Origin: Chlorokybus atmophyticus
Taxonomy: Eukaryota; Streptophyta; Chlorokybophyceae; Chlorokybales; Chlorokybaceae
Reading direction: 5' to 3'
Length of the DNA: 64,000 nt
NCBI GenBank assembly: GCA_009103225.1
Contig: RHPI01000560.1
Location: 711,404 to 775,403, forward strand
Position 1 is the stretch's first letter. Every line of letters begins with the position of its first letter. Of this stretch, positions 24,101 to 36,528 are shown in pieces. Under the pieces are notes generated by a model. The model saw nothing but the letters and a program-made list of their open reading frames with translations, was not told where the DNA came from and made no database searches. The position numbers were made by a program, and so were the translations under genes.

Positions 24101-25147
24101 ACTTAGTCAGTACCACGCTCAGTACAAGGCAGGCTGTGCGTAGGCTGGTTGGGAGATCACACAATGCAGTACCTGGTCGTGCGGGTCGGGCAAACGCTCC
24201 GACTCTCCTAAATACACCACGCGCGCTGATGTCAACTCCGCAATCACATCACCCTGCACGGAGTCAATCACACACTGGATGTTAGTAACTCAACCTCAAC
24301 TCACAACAGCGTGGTTGAGTGTTTGCGTTGATCTGTCACATGTCTCACCTTGTGCTCCGTAACTGCGAGGGGTTGGCCTATCGGCCGTGCGTCATATACA
24401 CGTGAGCCTTTAGTGATCACAATTGGAGCACTCATGTTGGCAATGCTGGCTACTGCCTCCCCGCCTTCAGCTTCGCCCAGCCATGAAGCTGTTGTTGTGC
24501 TTGCGGCGGCGGGTGTGTCTCTAGCTAGGGCGGTGCACGCAATTGCAGCAGCGGCTTGCATGAGCGCTCTGCGCGGGATTGTGGAGGCCTGTTGCTGGGT
24601 TGTGTCGGCTATTGTTGTGGTGGTAGTTGTTGTGTCGGATGGTGTGGCTGTGGTGGCGGACTGTGCACTGTGCAATCGCCTCATCAATTCTCTCACGGGA
24701 TCCCATCGCGTATGCGTGCTGCTTTGTTGTTGTGGCGTTGCCGCACGCACACGCCTGCTCAGCAACACATACACACGTACATATGTTCAGAACAGCTCTC
24801 AAACCTATATTGCGAGCAGCGCAGGCCAGATCCATCACATCAACAGCTGGATCTGCTATTTGTGTTGATCTGGCATGACAATGCGAGCATCCAGCAGCCT
24901 CCAAAACCCTAATGAACAGTGTGCATGTTGCATTGTGCACAGCTGGACAATGCAGCATGCATGGATCAGTTGGATCGCACAGCCAAGCGACATGCAGTGG
25001 CAGCCGGATCGCTCACCTGCAGCGTCCGCTGCGGCCTGATCCTCCTCCTGCTCCTCGTCCGGGACGCCGGAGTTGCTTGCGGCGGCCTGCTTCAGCAACA
25101 TCCAGGCGAGGCAACAGCAGCGCTGCCGCTGCTGCAGCAGCAGCCAT
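21180..25147 (-). CDS. RER5/6: RETICULATA-RELATED 5/6-like protein (ChaN + DUF3411), plastid
   Basis: Eleven minus-strand exons (25147-25017, 24754-24349, 24253-24173, 24091-23928, 23832-23700, 23590-23432, 23337-22966, 22774-22659, 22580-22369, 22238-21817, 21590-21180) give 868 residues. Plant RER proteins are plastid-envelope proteins that affect leaf mesophyll and plastid development; their biochemical role is unsettled. The N-terminus ([14 protein letters not shown] then Arg/Gly-rich) looks like a transit peptide. A ChaN/Tiki-type domain follows: [47 protein letters not shown]. The DUF3411 membrane domain then shows [35 protein letters not shown] and [21 protein letters not shown] low-complexity tail ends in a twice-repeated ASDVQSIM. 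The intron after 22966 appears to use a GC donor. Exon 1 was chosen because its phase and transit-like sequence fit exon 2. Confidence 0.88.
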
Positions 25148-26606
25148 GGCCGTGGCCGCCTCCTTCTCAGCCGCCTCCTTCTCTACACACGCATGAGGAC
25201 GCAGATCAGCTGTAAACCATCAACCACCACCTCCTCTGCCGCATTCATCCCCTCCTCCTTGTCCTCTTTCGCCGCCTCCTCCACGTGGTTAGTTCTGTTC
25301 TGCCACGCGCTTTCGCCCTCACTCTAGGCCACGCTAATCAACCCACTCGCCACGCCGGAGAAGCCGTGACCTCATGCCTCTCATATACCGGTCAATCGGG
25401 TGTATAACCTGGCTTAACAATGCCTTGTAGTGACTGCAGCGTTGGCTCCACAGGCATTGAGTCCGATTGAGATCGGTAATCGAGAGGTCGCGGAGATCAG
25501 TTACGGGAGGTGACGCTTGCTGCCGCGCTTTCAACCAGTAGCAAAACGCGCTTTGCTCCGTTACTGCGATGCCTCATAAATTCGATCAGAAAGGAATTTA
25601 TCATCTTCGTGAGTGCTTCAACCTAGACCTCGCTCGCTACTTTGCGGACCGCATTCTGGATGGTGGTCCACCACAATGTGGTCCTGGTGGTCCACCAGTG
25701 GTGAATACATCTACCTGGTACGTGCATGGGGTATCGAGATATCTGCGCCGACCGTACGTAGTCCCAGAAGTAATGCTAACTTTTCTGCGGCAACTGCTGC
25801 TGACTGCCGGCTCGACGAATCCTGATTTTCCAAAGTGGCTTCAATATACATGATTGAGGTTCCCGCGGTTTTGGGCTTTGATCTCCAGCGGTACGTGTGG
25901 GTGAGAATGCAACGAAATCCTGCATGCGTGCCACGTCGCCGACACGGGTGCTTGCCGCCAGATTTTAGAATATCGTAGGGCTAGAGATGTTTGACGATAG
26001 TTTATGGCAAAGCGGGCACGAGGCGAGAAGCAATTGGTACGGTAGCCAATCAGGTGTGCGTACCTGGTACCTGACAACATTGGCTCCATCATAGAGCCTC
26101 TATGCATGATGTTGTGAGCAGCTGTGAATGTTGCGCTATGTGATTCATGTTTCAGCTCATAAAAACGCAACCAATGACAGTGCTGCCGCATGCTGGCTTA
26201 GTTTGAACTCTTTGGTCACCCAAGTTTGTTGACATGCATGCAAGGTGTTGTGCAGTAACCGACCTTGAGATACAAGCCCACAAGAGTGGTTTACAGCACC
26301 CTCTTATTTGTAATAATCAATTCCTTAGCTTATGAACAACAACATCCAATATTGGCAATGCACTTCAACACACATTGCTAGCATGTGGAGCTGCCTACCC
26401 AGCAATAATGGCGTGTGCTGTTATTGTTTAAGAGCACACCTTAAGTCATTGCCCAAAGCGATGCGTTGCTGCAAAGACCACTACATTACTATTTACTAAC
26501 GGGAATGCTGAGCAGATGGCAATTTGTTGCTGTGATCAGCGCACTTTGTTGTTCATGAGAATGGTGCAACCGGACACTCATGCTGCTTATTAATCAAGCT
26601 GTGCAG
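25148..26606. other. Intergenic with one unassigned ORF
   Basis: A 94-codon open frame (25569-25853, +) starting MPHKFDQKGIYHLRECFNLD is not recognised and has no clear partners. Minus-strand Glu/Ala-rich codons near 25180-25330 may be untranslated leader of the RER-like gene. Confidence 0.35.
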
Positions 26607-28748
26607 TCACAACATATACTCCGCGTGCAGCTTGGCTGCAGCTCTATGCAGCAAACAATGCCGCTTGGCTAACACCTGAAAGAGAACTGCAATGAGAACA
26701 AAATTAGACATGGAACAGAACTGCAGTCTCCACATTCAGCGTTGTACATGTACATACATCGACATTTGTGTGGTAACCGCCCCCAACATTGCCAGCCACG
26801 GGCACTCCAGCGTCCAAACACAAGTCCAGTACCAACAACTCGCGTTGATACAGGCCATCATCCGAAAGGCACAACCTGCGGTCAGATGCATGTTTGTTGA
26901 AGCGCAGTTACGATGTCATCATGCTGCATTATTGTACAGCAACAAACCGTACCTGCCCAAGACATCCTCAATGTGAGGATCAACCCCAGCGTCATAAAGG
27001 ACAAGACTTGGGCGGAACGTTGACAGTATCTGCAGGCAACATGCAACAAACATCAACATCATTGTTAATTTACATCGGTCTGTTGAGACATGGTTATAGC
27101 AGGAACTTGGGTAACACTTACAGATGGCAGATGTTCAGCAACTACGCGCAGATATTCTTCATCTCCCACCCCGTCGGAAAGCGCAATGTCCAAGTCACTT
27201 ACCTGCGCACAGTTGAGTTGGTACAACTCTGCATACACTTCACCTGGTGCGCATGGCTGGAGTTGAACACTTCTAGCATCAGCATTGGATCCCTTTGGGT
27301 GGACGCTGGACCAGCTTTAAACAAATCGACCTGGCCTTTTTAGTAGCTATCGTAAAGAAGCTATGTGTGTGGCCCTAGTTCCACACTGATAACAACCTGC
27401 CTTCCATGCAAGACAGCGTCGCATGGCACGGTTGGCTTTGTTACCTGCTTTTTGGCAGGAAAGTTGGACTCGCAGTGCACGCTCATGGTGAACACACGAG
27501 GCTCATTGGCTAGCAATGCTGCTGTGCCATCCCCCTGGACCACAGATGAATCAGCACACTGACGGCATCACAACTCACGTTGCATGCGGCATGAGCAGTC
27601 AAGGCTAGCACAGTGAGCTGGTTGTAAAGAAAAGTAAATAACCTGATGGACGTCAAGGTCCACAATGAGCACCCGCTCTACACGCCGTCTGTGCAACAGT
27701 GACAATGCTGTGACCTGCCAGTCACAACGACGTGTTCTGTGTGCGTGTATGGTGTTGCGCCTGCATGTGCATGCGCACGCCTGCATGTGTGCGCATGCAC
27801 ATGCAGCGAGGAGATGTCTTTTATTTGCAAGGGTGCAGCACAACGCAGCCCTTAACAAACAGTGTGCTCAACTTACCGCCAAATCATTAATGATGCAGAA
27901 ACCGGAGCCGTAATCTCGGAAGGCATGATGTGTTCCTAATCAACAAGGGGGTTGACACTTGTTTAAAGGTGCAGCTGCCAGCGTTACCAACAATTGACTG
28001 CTTCTCACCTCCAGCCGTGTTGCAGGCCAGACCGCGTTCTATCGCAAGTTCAGCAGTCAACATGGTACCTGCAACCTTGAACCTGTCAAAGTAAGCTGCC
28101 AATTGGGCTCTGACTTCATGATTCACTCTGCAACCTAGCTGTTTGACTATAAAAGTGTACACATTTCTTTTGTAACACCCACCTCAGCCAAAGTCCTTTC
28201 AACAAGTACTTCACTCCATGGCAGACCAATTCTACGCAAGGCAGCCTCACTCAGACTGCCCTTCATGAATTGCTCCAAGTATTGAGCGCAATGTGCCTGT
28301 TTGCAAGACATCAATTATATGCCTGGAGCGCTGCACTTGAAAGTGTTGCAGTAGAGTTGGCAACTCTAGTCATCAACTTGACACGTACCAGCCGCAATTC
28401 TTCATTGGTGGGAAAGCTGTCAGGAACGTGCACCTGACTTGGGTGGATGATGTTCTCTGCCAGCAACGTCTCGTATATACGCTGAAACACCAGTATGGGA
28501 AAGCGATGACGCGCTGGGAACTTCGGGGCGCTGTATGCTGCATGGTACACAATCGGCACACTGCGGTGGCTAGCTAATGTGGAGCAGCAGCTGCTGTTGC
28601 GGCTGAAGCTACTGTTAAAGCTAGTACTCGCACTTGATGGACAGGTTGCTTTGTGCTGCAACCATCCTGCATTGGCTACTACTAGCCTCCGGCCAGCATT
28701 GCGCACTAGCTGGAATCCATTTGCAGCAGCAAGCAGCACGAATGCCAT
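26607..28748 (-). CDS. Histone deacetylase-family protein (AcuC-like), likely organelle-targeted
   Basis: Ten minus-strand exons (28748-28389, 28296-28183, 28075-28009, 27935-27877, 27714-27643, 27534-27445, 27202-27122, 27029-26953, 26875-26758, 26675-26607) give 368 residues. The family removes acetyl groups from lysine or polyamines with a zinc ion. Catalytic features are complete: the His-His pair in GGTHHAFRDYGSGFCIIND, zinc ligands in VDLDVHQGDGTA, the second zinc Asp in LYDAGVDPH, and the transition-state Tyr in GNVGGGYHT. The fold begins at VPIVYHAAYSAPKFPARHRF. The first ~65 residues are rich in Arg, Ser and hydrophobics with few acids, like a mitochondrial or plastid presequence. 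The motif DVHQGDGTA and single compact domain fit the bacterial-type branch rather than nuclear class I enzymes. Substrate is not predictable. Confidence 0.9.
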
Positions 28749-30528
28749 CGTTGTATAATCTGAAAACGAGCAGATGGAAAAGAAGCATGTTAAGTGCTTG
28801 CCAAACAACGTAATTGCATGCATGCTGACTTGAATCCAATGAGCCACACCAGAGCAACGAGTATGTGCTGGACGGTGCGCACACCATGCCTCTGGACAGG
28901 CGGACACAACAAGACGACTGGTGCACTGTGCCTGCACACTCACGCGGCGAGTTTGCACTCGGCAGTTGCCAGGGCAACACCACCTGGCTGCTTTGCTTGA
29001 TGCTGGCAAACCTCTCCTAGAAAAGACTCACAGATCTACCACAGCCCACACTTCAAATCCATACTGTATAGGCATGAAGTGCAACGGAGCCTTACTTACT
29101 GGCAAGCATCGCGGCAACAAACAAGGGCAGCAAGCCATCACAAGGCTTTGCAGGCAAGGGAACCAACAGGGAACCAACATTGCCATCGCTGCTGACATCA
29201 CCTCAAAGCAGCAGCAGCAGCAGCAGCAGCTCCACCAGTCAACTCAGTGCTGCTGGCTCAAGCACAGCCAGCCGGGCATCACGCGTCCCTCCGAAGCTAT
29301 GCTGCGCTTGCCGGCATGCAAGCGAAACACAACAATACGATAGGAATGATAACATGCTGAAAACTCCGCCGCCGCCGTCGCCAGAGAGCTCAACAACAAC
29401 GTCCAGAAGAAATACGTACAGCATCATTATCATGGCAGAGTTTCTGGTTGAGCAGAGCTTAGTGTAGTCCTTGTTGTGGGCGGTGTTGTTGGCGGTGTCG
29501 TTGGCGGCGATAATCAGCGCTGAGGAGTCTCTCTTGTCTTCTTGGCAGTGCTTCTCTTGCTGGGCGTCCTTGTCTGCTGTTTTGGTTGATTGGTCGACTG
29601 GACAAGCGGGAAAGAGGGGAAGTTGGTTCCTTCGCTTGGGGTGACTCCTTGCGTGCTGGCGATGGCTTGTGTGGACATCACATAAGGCAGGAGCAGACAG
29701 GTGCGTTATTGACAAGTTTATTCTTAAGTTGATGGCAGTGCGTTAAGAACTTGATTGGTTGCATATGGCTTAGCGCATAACGTATGTCTGCTTATGTATT
29801 CCTTGCGGTGCGAGGCTCGCACAATAACTTCAAGTAGTAGTATCATTTGCAATTTTTTATTTTACTCACCGCTTGCACGCAGCTCCGCGAGCGGTTCAGC
29901 CGCACACGTAGCCAACTTCTATTTTGACGCCTTCGTGGGTTGCAAGTACTAGCTGAGCTTAAGCTACATGTGATGTGTTGCGCTCTGTTGTGTTTCAAGC
30001 TCACAGTCCATGTCAACACATCAATAAGCGGATTGTGCTGGCAGTTCTACCCTTGTTACTGACTTTGTAACTTGCTCAACTTGACCAGGCGTTGGTTTCT
30101 GCTTGCAATTTACAGCTTGTATGATCAAAGAGCACTTTATGTACGATTTGACCCTGTACGTCCAGTTGCCTTTTTGTAACGCACTCAAGGTTTGTTTGCT
30201 GACTCTGTGCACACGTAACTTGACACAAAGCACTGCACAATGCTTATCAGAGCGACAACATGTAACCAGCATACAGTTGTGCATGCATATTTAATCAGTT
30301 CATTCAGCTCCTACATGTTTTGTGTTGATTGGCTCAGTGAAGAAGTAGCCATAGTTGTGAATGCGTGGGTATTGCTAGCTTCTGTAGACTACCATTCACT
30401 ATGCTCTAACAAGGGTTTGTGGACTGCAGTTCAACCCGCTGACGTCGTTCGCAATATCTGCATACAGTTGGACAGAGATCTTTTGCTCGGCGTAGGTTGA
30501 AGCCTGTTGCCACCCCAAGAACAGCACA
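28749..30528. other. Divergent intergenic region, HDAC / UPL6
   Basis: About 1.8 kb between head-to-head genes. It includes a CAG microsatellite near 29210-29230. A minus-strand open frame around 29240-29715 with a short hydrophobic run is not convincing as a gene. Confidence 0.45.
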
Positions 30529-33500
30529 ATGTTCTTCTCTGGTGATCCGGCTGCCAGTCGGCGCAAGGTAGACTTGCGTGGGAAAAGCAAGGAACAAGAC
30601 CGAGCTGCCATTGTGGAGGCAGCCAGGCTTGAGCGAGAGCGAAGATCGCGGCTCAGGCAAGAAACTAAAGCTGCTACACTTATACAGGTAAACTGCATCA
30701 TCATATACATGTGTATATATATATATATACACGTTGCTACTTGTATGTCACAAGCTGCTGACATACAAGCGGCTCATTTCTCTCTTGCAAGAAGTTGGTG
30801 TGGTGCATTGCTTTTGATAGCATTAATCCAGCGATAGCATTAACCCAGTGCAACATGCAGTCTTTCTACCGCGGGCGCTCTGAAGTAGCAAGCTTGAGGT
30901 CGCAAGCGCGCAATCAATGGCAAGCCACGTATGGGGCATTGGGCGAGAGAGCTGACAGGTATGTGCCACTGCCAGTGTTATGCCTGAAACTTGACATTGT
31001 GCGCAGAGTTGAGACTACTGTCGCATGTGTGTCACTGGTTGATTGACGTTGTTGTTGACTGCCTGTCTGCTGCAGCAATGCGCTTGCATTGCAATCCCCG
31101 TACTTGCCGCTTCTTCTGTTCTTCATGAGGGATGACAATGAAGATGATGTACAGCGGCTGGCAGCATGCTGCCGTTTGCTGTTGTCCTGCAGTGGTTCAG
31201 GTAGTATGTCATTCAACTCATACGTATTCACATCACATGTTGTACCTTCCCCCGTAGAGCAGGTTGGCTTTGACCATGTTGTAGAGTAGCTCTCGTTCTG
31301 ATTGTGGTTGCACTACAGATGCGGTTACCGCCATCTGCGCTCCCAACAGCCCAGAAATGAATCGGCAGACAGCTGCTTTCCGGTTGCGGTTGCTGGCGCA
31401 GAGATGTCTCTCTGCTTTGCAGCACAACAGGTTAGCCGTTTTTGCCAACCCAGCTCTGGTCCCAATATAGGGCCTCACATTATGGCCATCTCGATTGCTC
31501 TCTGTTTGTGCTAACGTGAGGAGAGAAGATTTTGCTGCGTGCTGAGCATTGTATGATTGTAGGCTTGCCTTGCGAGAGCAGTTGGCTGCACCGTTGCCAG
31601 CAACTGCAGACTGGTCCACAGTTCAGAACATCGCGGTTGCCTTGTTGGGCGGTCTGCTGGCTGCGACAACATCAAGTGTCGGAAGCGGGGTCCTCAGTCA
31701 TGTACTCCGTCGGTCTGCGCTCTTCACCACAATGAAAGCCTTGCTCCTTGTCACTAGCCAGGTATGCTTGGAATTTGATCGGATAATACGGCTTTCCGTC
31801 TTGCGCAATTACTAAGCAGTATTGTTGACTGCGTATTGCAGGTTAAACGGCCCAATATTGTGCCGGCTGTGGAGACAGTTGCACTCGCGCTGACGAACCA
31901 GTACATCGTCGCTGTGCAAGCGGAACAGGGGCGCGCATATACACCCGCTAGCAGTCTCTCACTGTGCTTTTCAACGCAGTTATTGACAGTGCCTACCCTC
32001 TGGAACTTCACCACTTTCAAGGTTTGTGTTTGTTGTCACTTGTCTGGTGCAGGGTATTGTAGGTTGTCACCATGTATATGTGCACCAAACAGGCAGCTGG
32101 ACCTGCTTTGTGGAGTTTTGCTGTGCGCTCTCTGGCTCAAGGGCTGCCTTCTCTCGCATCCGCGCTGCCTTCGCAAGGGCCTCAGCCAGCTGGCGCTGTC
32201 CTGTTGGGCAACCTGCTGGAGATGGGTACCACTGTGCTGGGAGGTCCCGCCGCAGACCTCCAAAGCGCAATGGACTTTGCTGCCGTTGTTCGAAGCCTGT
32301 TGCCGCTGCTCCCTCTCACTGCGTTCGGCATGCCAGCTGCCGCAATAGATGATGAGGACTCGTCGGCCACAAGCGCCTTCGGGTCACTGCCTCCACCTTT
32401 GGATCCTGCTGTTGTGCAACAGCTGGAGCTGATGGTGGACCGCGCTTTGCCAGCCAAGCGCATTTTGCTCAGATCACTCGTAAGTCAACATCTAGGTTGC
32501 ATGTCTCTAGATTCAGATCATGTTGCGTTGACACAGCGGTTTTCAGGTGGAGCTGATTCTGCGACCGGGTTACACTGTTGTTGTGCAAGCGGTGCTGCAG
32601 TTGTGCGCGCTGCTGCATTCCATGTTGTCAGTCTCGGCGTTGGCAAATGTGCGCAGACGCATCCTCAGCACTCTGGCATACACAGCAAACCTTGTCCCCC
32701 TCCTGTGGCACTTTATGAAGGAGTGCCACCTTTCCCAGTCGTGGTTCGTGTTGGAAGACCACGACAACCGCTCGCACCTTGTCAGCGAACCCGGCTGGCT
32801 TCTCCCCTTGGCAGTATTCTGCCCTGTGTATAGCTACATGCTTGTTACAACAGACGATGACGACTTCTATGAGAAGCAAAGACAGCTCACGCTCTCAGAT
32901 GTGGCCACGCTTGTCGCATTGCTTAAGCAAGCAGCGTGGCAGTTGCTGTGGAAGGACACTGCTGTTCCATCTCCTGCAGCTCAGGTGCATAGCGCGGACA
33001 CAACGTGTTGACACAACATTATTCCAAGAGCTTTTGGACAGAACAACGAGGATAGGCTTGCAAGCATGTGTATCTGCTCTGTGGCTATCTCGTACTGACC
33101 TTTTCAATGTGCTGCAGAGTTTGAGAGATGCTGTGCGGAGCAGCGTCACGAAGTTGATGGGTCAGCTGCACGACTACAACAGCACAAGACCATTTGTAGC
33201 GCTGGAAGCATTTCACGCTTCGGACATCAACTTTGAGCGCTTCAGAGCAGAGACTCTGGACGACCGCAGCCGCATGGTCCTCCGCGAAGCCCCGTACCTC
33301 ATACCCTTCCATGAGCGCGTGCTTGTGTACCAAGGATGGGTCCAACACGATCGCGAGGAGAACAGAGGAGGACCAACCACAGTGTTTGGGTTGCCTGTTG
33401 CCCAGGTGATGTAAATGTGGTCACGTATATATGACTGACTCCAGAGCGTACTTATGTTGTTGAATAAAAGCAAGCAGGCATTGTACCATGGCTGAGTAAT

Positions 33501-34918
33501 TATGGTATGCTAACGCATGTGCATGCAGGCGGTGTCAATACGGCGCAACTTTATTGTTGAAGATGGGTTCACGCAGCTGAACAACCTAGGCGACAGGCTT
33601 AAGGCGCCCGTGCGTGTGCGCTTCATCAATGAACTTGGTGCTGAGGAGGCTGGCGTGGACGGTGGCGGGTTGTTCAAAGACTTTCTGGAAGGATTGACAA
33701 AGACAGGGTTTGACCCGCAATACGGCCTGTTCAAAGCCACGAGCGATCAGCTGCTGTACCCAAACCCCTCATCCCATCTTGTCATGCGCGAGCACCTGCG
33801 TTACTTTGAGTTTCTTGGGCGTGTATTGGGCAAGGCATTGTATGAAGGCATTCTCGTGGAGCTGCGCTTCGCGCCATTCTTCCTCTCAAAGCTAAGGAAG
33901 GGTTACAACTACCTGAATGACTTACCTTCCCTTGATCCCGAGCTTTACCGGAGTCTGATGTTCCTGAAGCACTACAAAGGTGATGTGTCGGAGCTGTCGC
34001 TGTACTTCACGGTTGATAACAACGAGTTTGGAGAACATGCTGAGACTGAGCTCGTACCGAATGGGCGCGATGTACTTGTGACAAATGAGAACAAGCTGCA
34101 CTACATTCATAAGGTGGCCGATCACCGGCTGAACATTCAGGTCAGAAGTTGTTGCCACTTGTGGTATGGTGTGCAATTGGTGGTATCATGGCTCTTGCAG
34201 TTGATGACAGCTGTGAGTTGAGCAGATAAGGCAACAAAGCGCTGCTTTTCTGAAAGGCTTTCAAGATCTAATAAAGCCGGAGTGGATTGCTCTGTTTGGA
34301 GAGGATGAGCTCCAAGTGAGTTGAGCACATACAGTACATCAGCAACACATTCAAACCCTGCATGGCTGATATGATGAAGCTTGTCACTTTGCATAGTCTC
34401 TTATGCTCTTTATTGCAGATGTTGATATCTGGTTCGGAGTCACGGGTTGACATTGAGGATCTGAAGGCCTATGTCAACTACTCTGGAGGCTACCACAAGG
34501 ACCACTCGGTCATAAGACACTTCTGGGACGTCTTTGCCAGCTTCACATCCGAGCAACAGCGACAGGTCAGTGGAAACACCCTGATTCATTGTATTATTCC
34601 AAGCTTCTTACGCATCGTGCAGGTAAGGAGCGGGGTATTGGCCTTTGAGACACACACATGTGACACATGTGGTTGCGTTTGCAGGTTCTGAAGTTTGTCA
34701 CTGCTTGCTCAAGGCCTCCTCTGTTAGGCTTCAAGTATCTTGAACCGCAATTCTGCATACACCGTGCCGGTACAGAAGACTCCTCAGATAGAGAGCGGTT
34801 GCCAACATCCGCCACGTGCATGAACCTGCTCAAGCTGCCTCCATACAAGAAAAAGGACACGCTTCGGCAGAAGCTGCTGTATGCTATTAATGCTGGTGCA
34901 GGCTTTGACCTCAGTTAG
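30529..34918 (+). CDS. UPL6: HECT E3 ubiquitin ligase, UPL6/UBE3C type
   Basis: Thirteen exons (30529-30687, 30861-30958, 31076-31200, 31319-31430, 31563-31761, 31842-32021, 32093-32479, 32547-32984, 33118-33405, 33529-34140, 34226-34315, 34419-34565, 34685-34918) encode 1022 residues, near the 1029 of Arabidopsis UPL6. It takes ubiquitin from an E2 onto its own Cys and passes it to substrates or growing chains, and UBE3C relatives act at the proteasome. The start [16 protein letters not shown] is the UPL6 signature, followed by an IQ motif (ATLIQSFYRGR) across intron 1. A long helical middle follows. The HECT domain runs from about residue 660: [50 protein letters not shown], and the catalytic Cys in [14 protein letters not shown]. 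The terminal FDLS is the usual HECT tail length. Confidence 0.95.
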
Positions 34919-35895
34919 CTTCAGGAGTTGACCTCAGTTAGCTTCAGATGGTGCTTCACATAGGTTGTTGATAATGTTGATAATTCAGGCCGATGGTTTA
35001 GTGCATGCTCAAGTTGTTGGCACATAGGTTGCAATGTGCCTTGCACACCGCTTTTCGTGTTCAGTAGGCTACATGTCCATTGGTGCTCATGCCACCATGA
35101 TTCAACCTGCATAGCTGAGTATCATGAGTTCGACCACAATTTGACAATACAAACAGCTGAGCAATGTGATAGGACGCTTTTGATACACCATCCGCAAATA
35201 CAGTTGCATGCGCAATAACCTGTTGCAGGCTGCATTTGTTTTGGAGGGCTCAAGCTGGCCATTCTATTCTTGTCGCTCTGCTGCTTGTCTGTAAGAGTGC
35301 GGACAGTCGTGTGCCCGCTGGCCTTGCCACCCAGTCTGCTAACTGGACATTGCATCAGTTCCAAGCAATGGTGTGTTGTGAGACTGTGCCCTTTCGCATG
35401 GAATGACACAGATCTCCTGTGCAACACACATTGCAAACATGGTACAGCGGAGCGCTACAGAATCAAGGTACTTGCATTGTGTACACTTCATATACAAATA
35501 CTACGGACGCGTGCAATGTAGCCAAGGTGATCACCAGGTATAGCTAGATGGACCGGATCCGTGCACTCCGCCAAAATAACCCTATCAACGAAGCCTACAA
35601 ATGTCTGAGGCAGCTTGGCACATCCTGCAAAGATTGCGCACACGCGCACGAGGATGTAGAGTTCACCATGCCTCCTTGACCGGCAGCAACGAGACCTTTG
35701 TGATGAGCTCCTCCCATTGTCCCTTCATGATGATAATCATGATGCACAGCACTCCTTCAACTAGCCCAGCACTCCGGCCCTGACCTCAGCATCACATGAC
35801 GTGGCCCAGTTTTCTGCATAAGCTGCTGTTGTTTGTTTCATGCTTGAGCACCACCCTCCTGCTGCCTCACCTCCTCCTGCTGTTGCAGCCATATT
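34919..35895. other. Convergent intergenic region, UPL6 / MIC10
   Basis: 3' untranslated sequence of both genes is expected here. A 43-codon frame at 35548 (MDRIRALRQNNPINEAYKCL, with CKDC downstream) is not recognised and may be chance. Confidence 0.4.
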
Positions 35896-36528
35896 TCACT
35901 CAACAGTGTTTTTATTGAGATCACAAGACTGGACAGGACAAAACAATTCATCGCAAGCAGTAGACCCAGCGGCAGACCACAGCACAGTACAGCTTGACAC
36001 AGCAAACACACGTACTGGTGCTGGAGGAGGTGTTGAAGACAGAGGAGACCGTGAGGGCAGTGTGGGCAAAGCGGTGCGGAACTCCCTGTTACAATCGGTG
36101 TATGCCGAGCCGATGCCCGTGCCGGCGCCAAACGCCAGCACAGCTGCCCGAGTGGAGGCTCGCCCTGCGTGAGTGTGCGTGAGTGTGTGCTAGTGTGTGA
36201 GCTTGGCTTACTTTTATGGACTGCAATCCGGCATGCAAGAGCAGTGACAAACCTATGCTTGAACATGGATCAAGCACAAGTGGAGTACACCAATGCAAGT
36301 GGAATGGAATGATGGTGTGACTGATAGCACATAGGGTTGTTGATGGTTGACTGATGGGCCCAGCAGCTGTTGCTTACTGAAAAGCAGGAGAGCGGCGAGG
36401 CCACCCGCGAGGCTGCCGTAGACGGTGCGGCGCAGCGTCAGGTCGATGCACTTATCCCACTGCTCGTCAACGGCATTGGCGGCCATGACGCCGCCGCCCA
36501 CAGCCACACCACCAACGCTACCTACCAT
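35896..36528 (-). CDS. MIC10: MIC10, MICOS complex subunit of mitochondrial crista junctions
   Basis: Two minus-strand exons (36528-36378, 36164-35896) give 139 residues; an internal ATG at 36486 would give 125. MIC10 oligomerises in the inner mitochondrial membrane and bends it at crista junctions. The family pattern is clear: DEQWDKCIDLTLRRTVYG just before the first membrane hairpin arm with GSLAGG, then a basic loop (FRRASTRAA) spanning the intron, then the second arm with the glycine motif AFGAGTGIGSAYTDCNREFR. Two Gly-rich membrane segments are the hallmark. The protein then runs on for about 55 residues of Pro/Ser-rich sequence, while animal and yeast MIC10 end soon after the second arm. 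This tail may be real or hide an unrecognised intron or stop. Confidence 0.85.

Noticed and set aside
35548-35679. 43-codon frame with a CxxC pair as a small mitochondrial protein
   Set aside because: Cysteine spacing does not fit CHCH or other small families, and it sits in a 3' flank.
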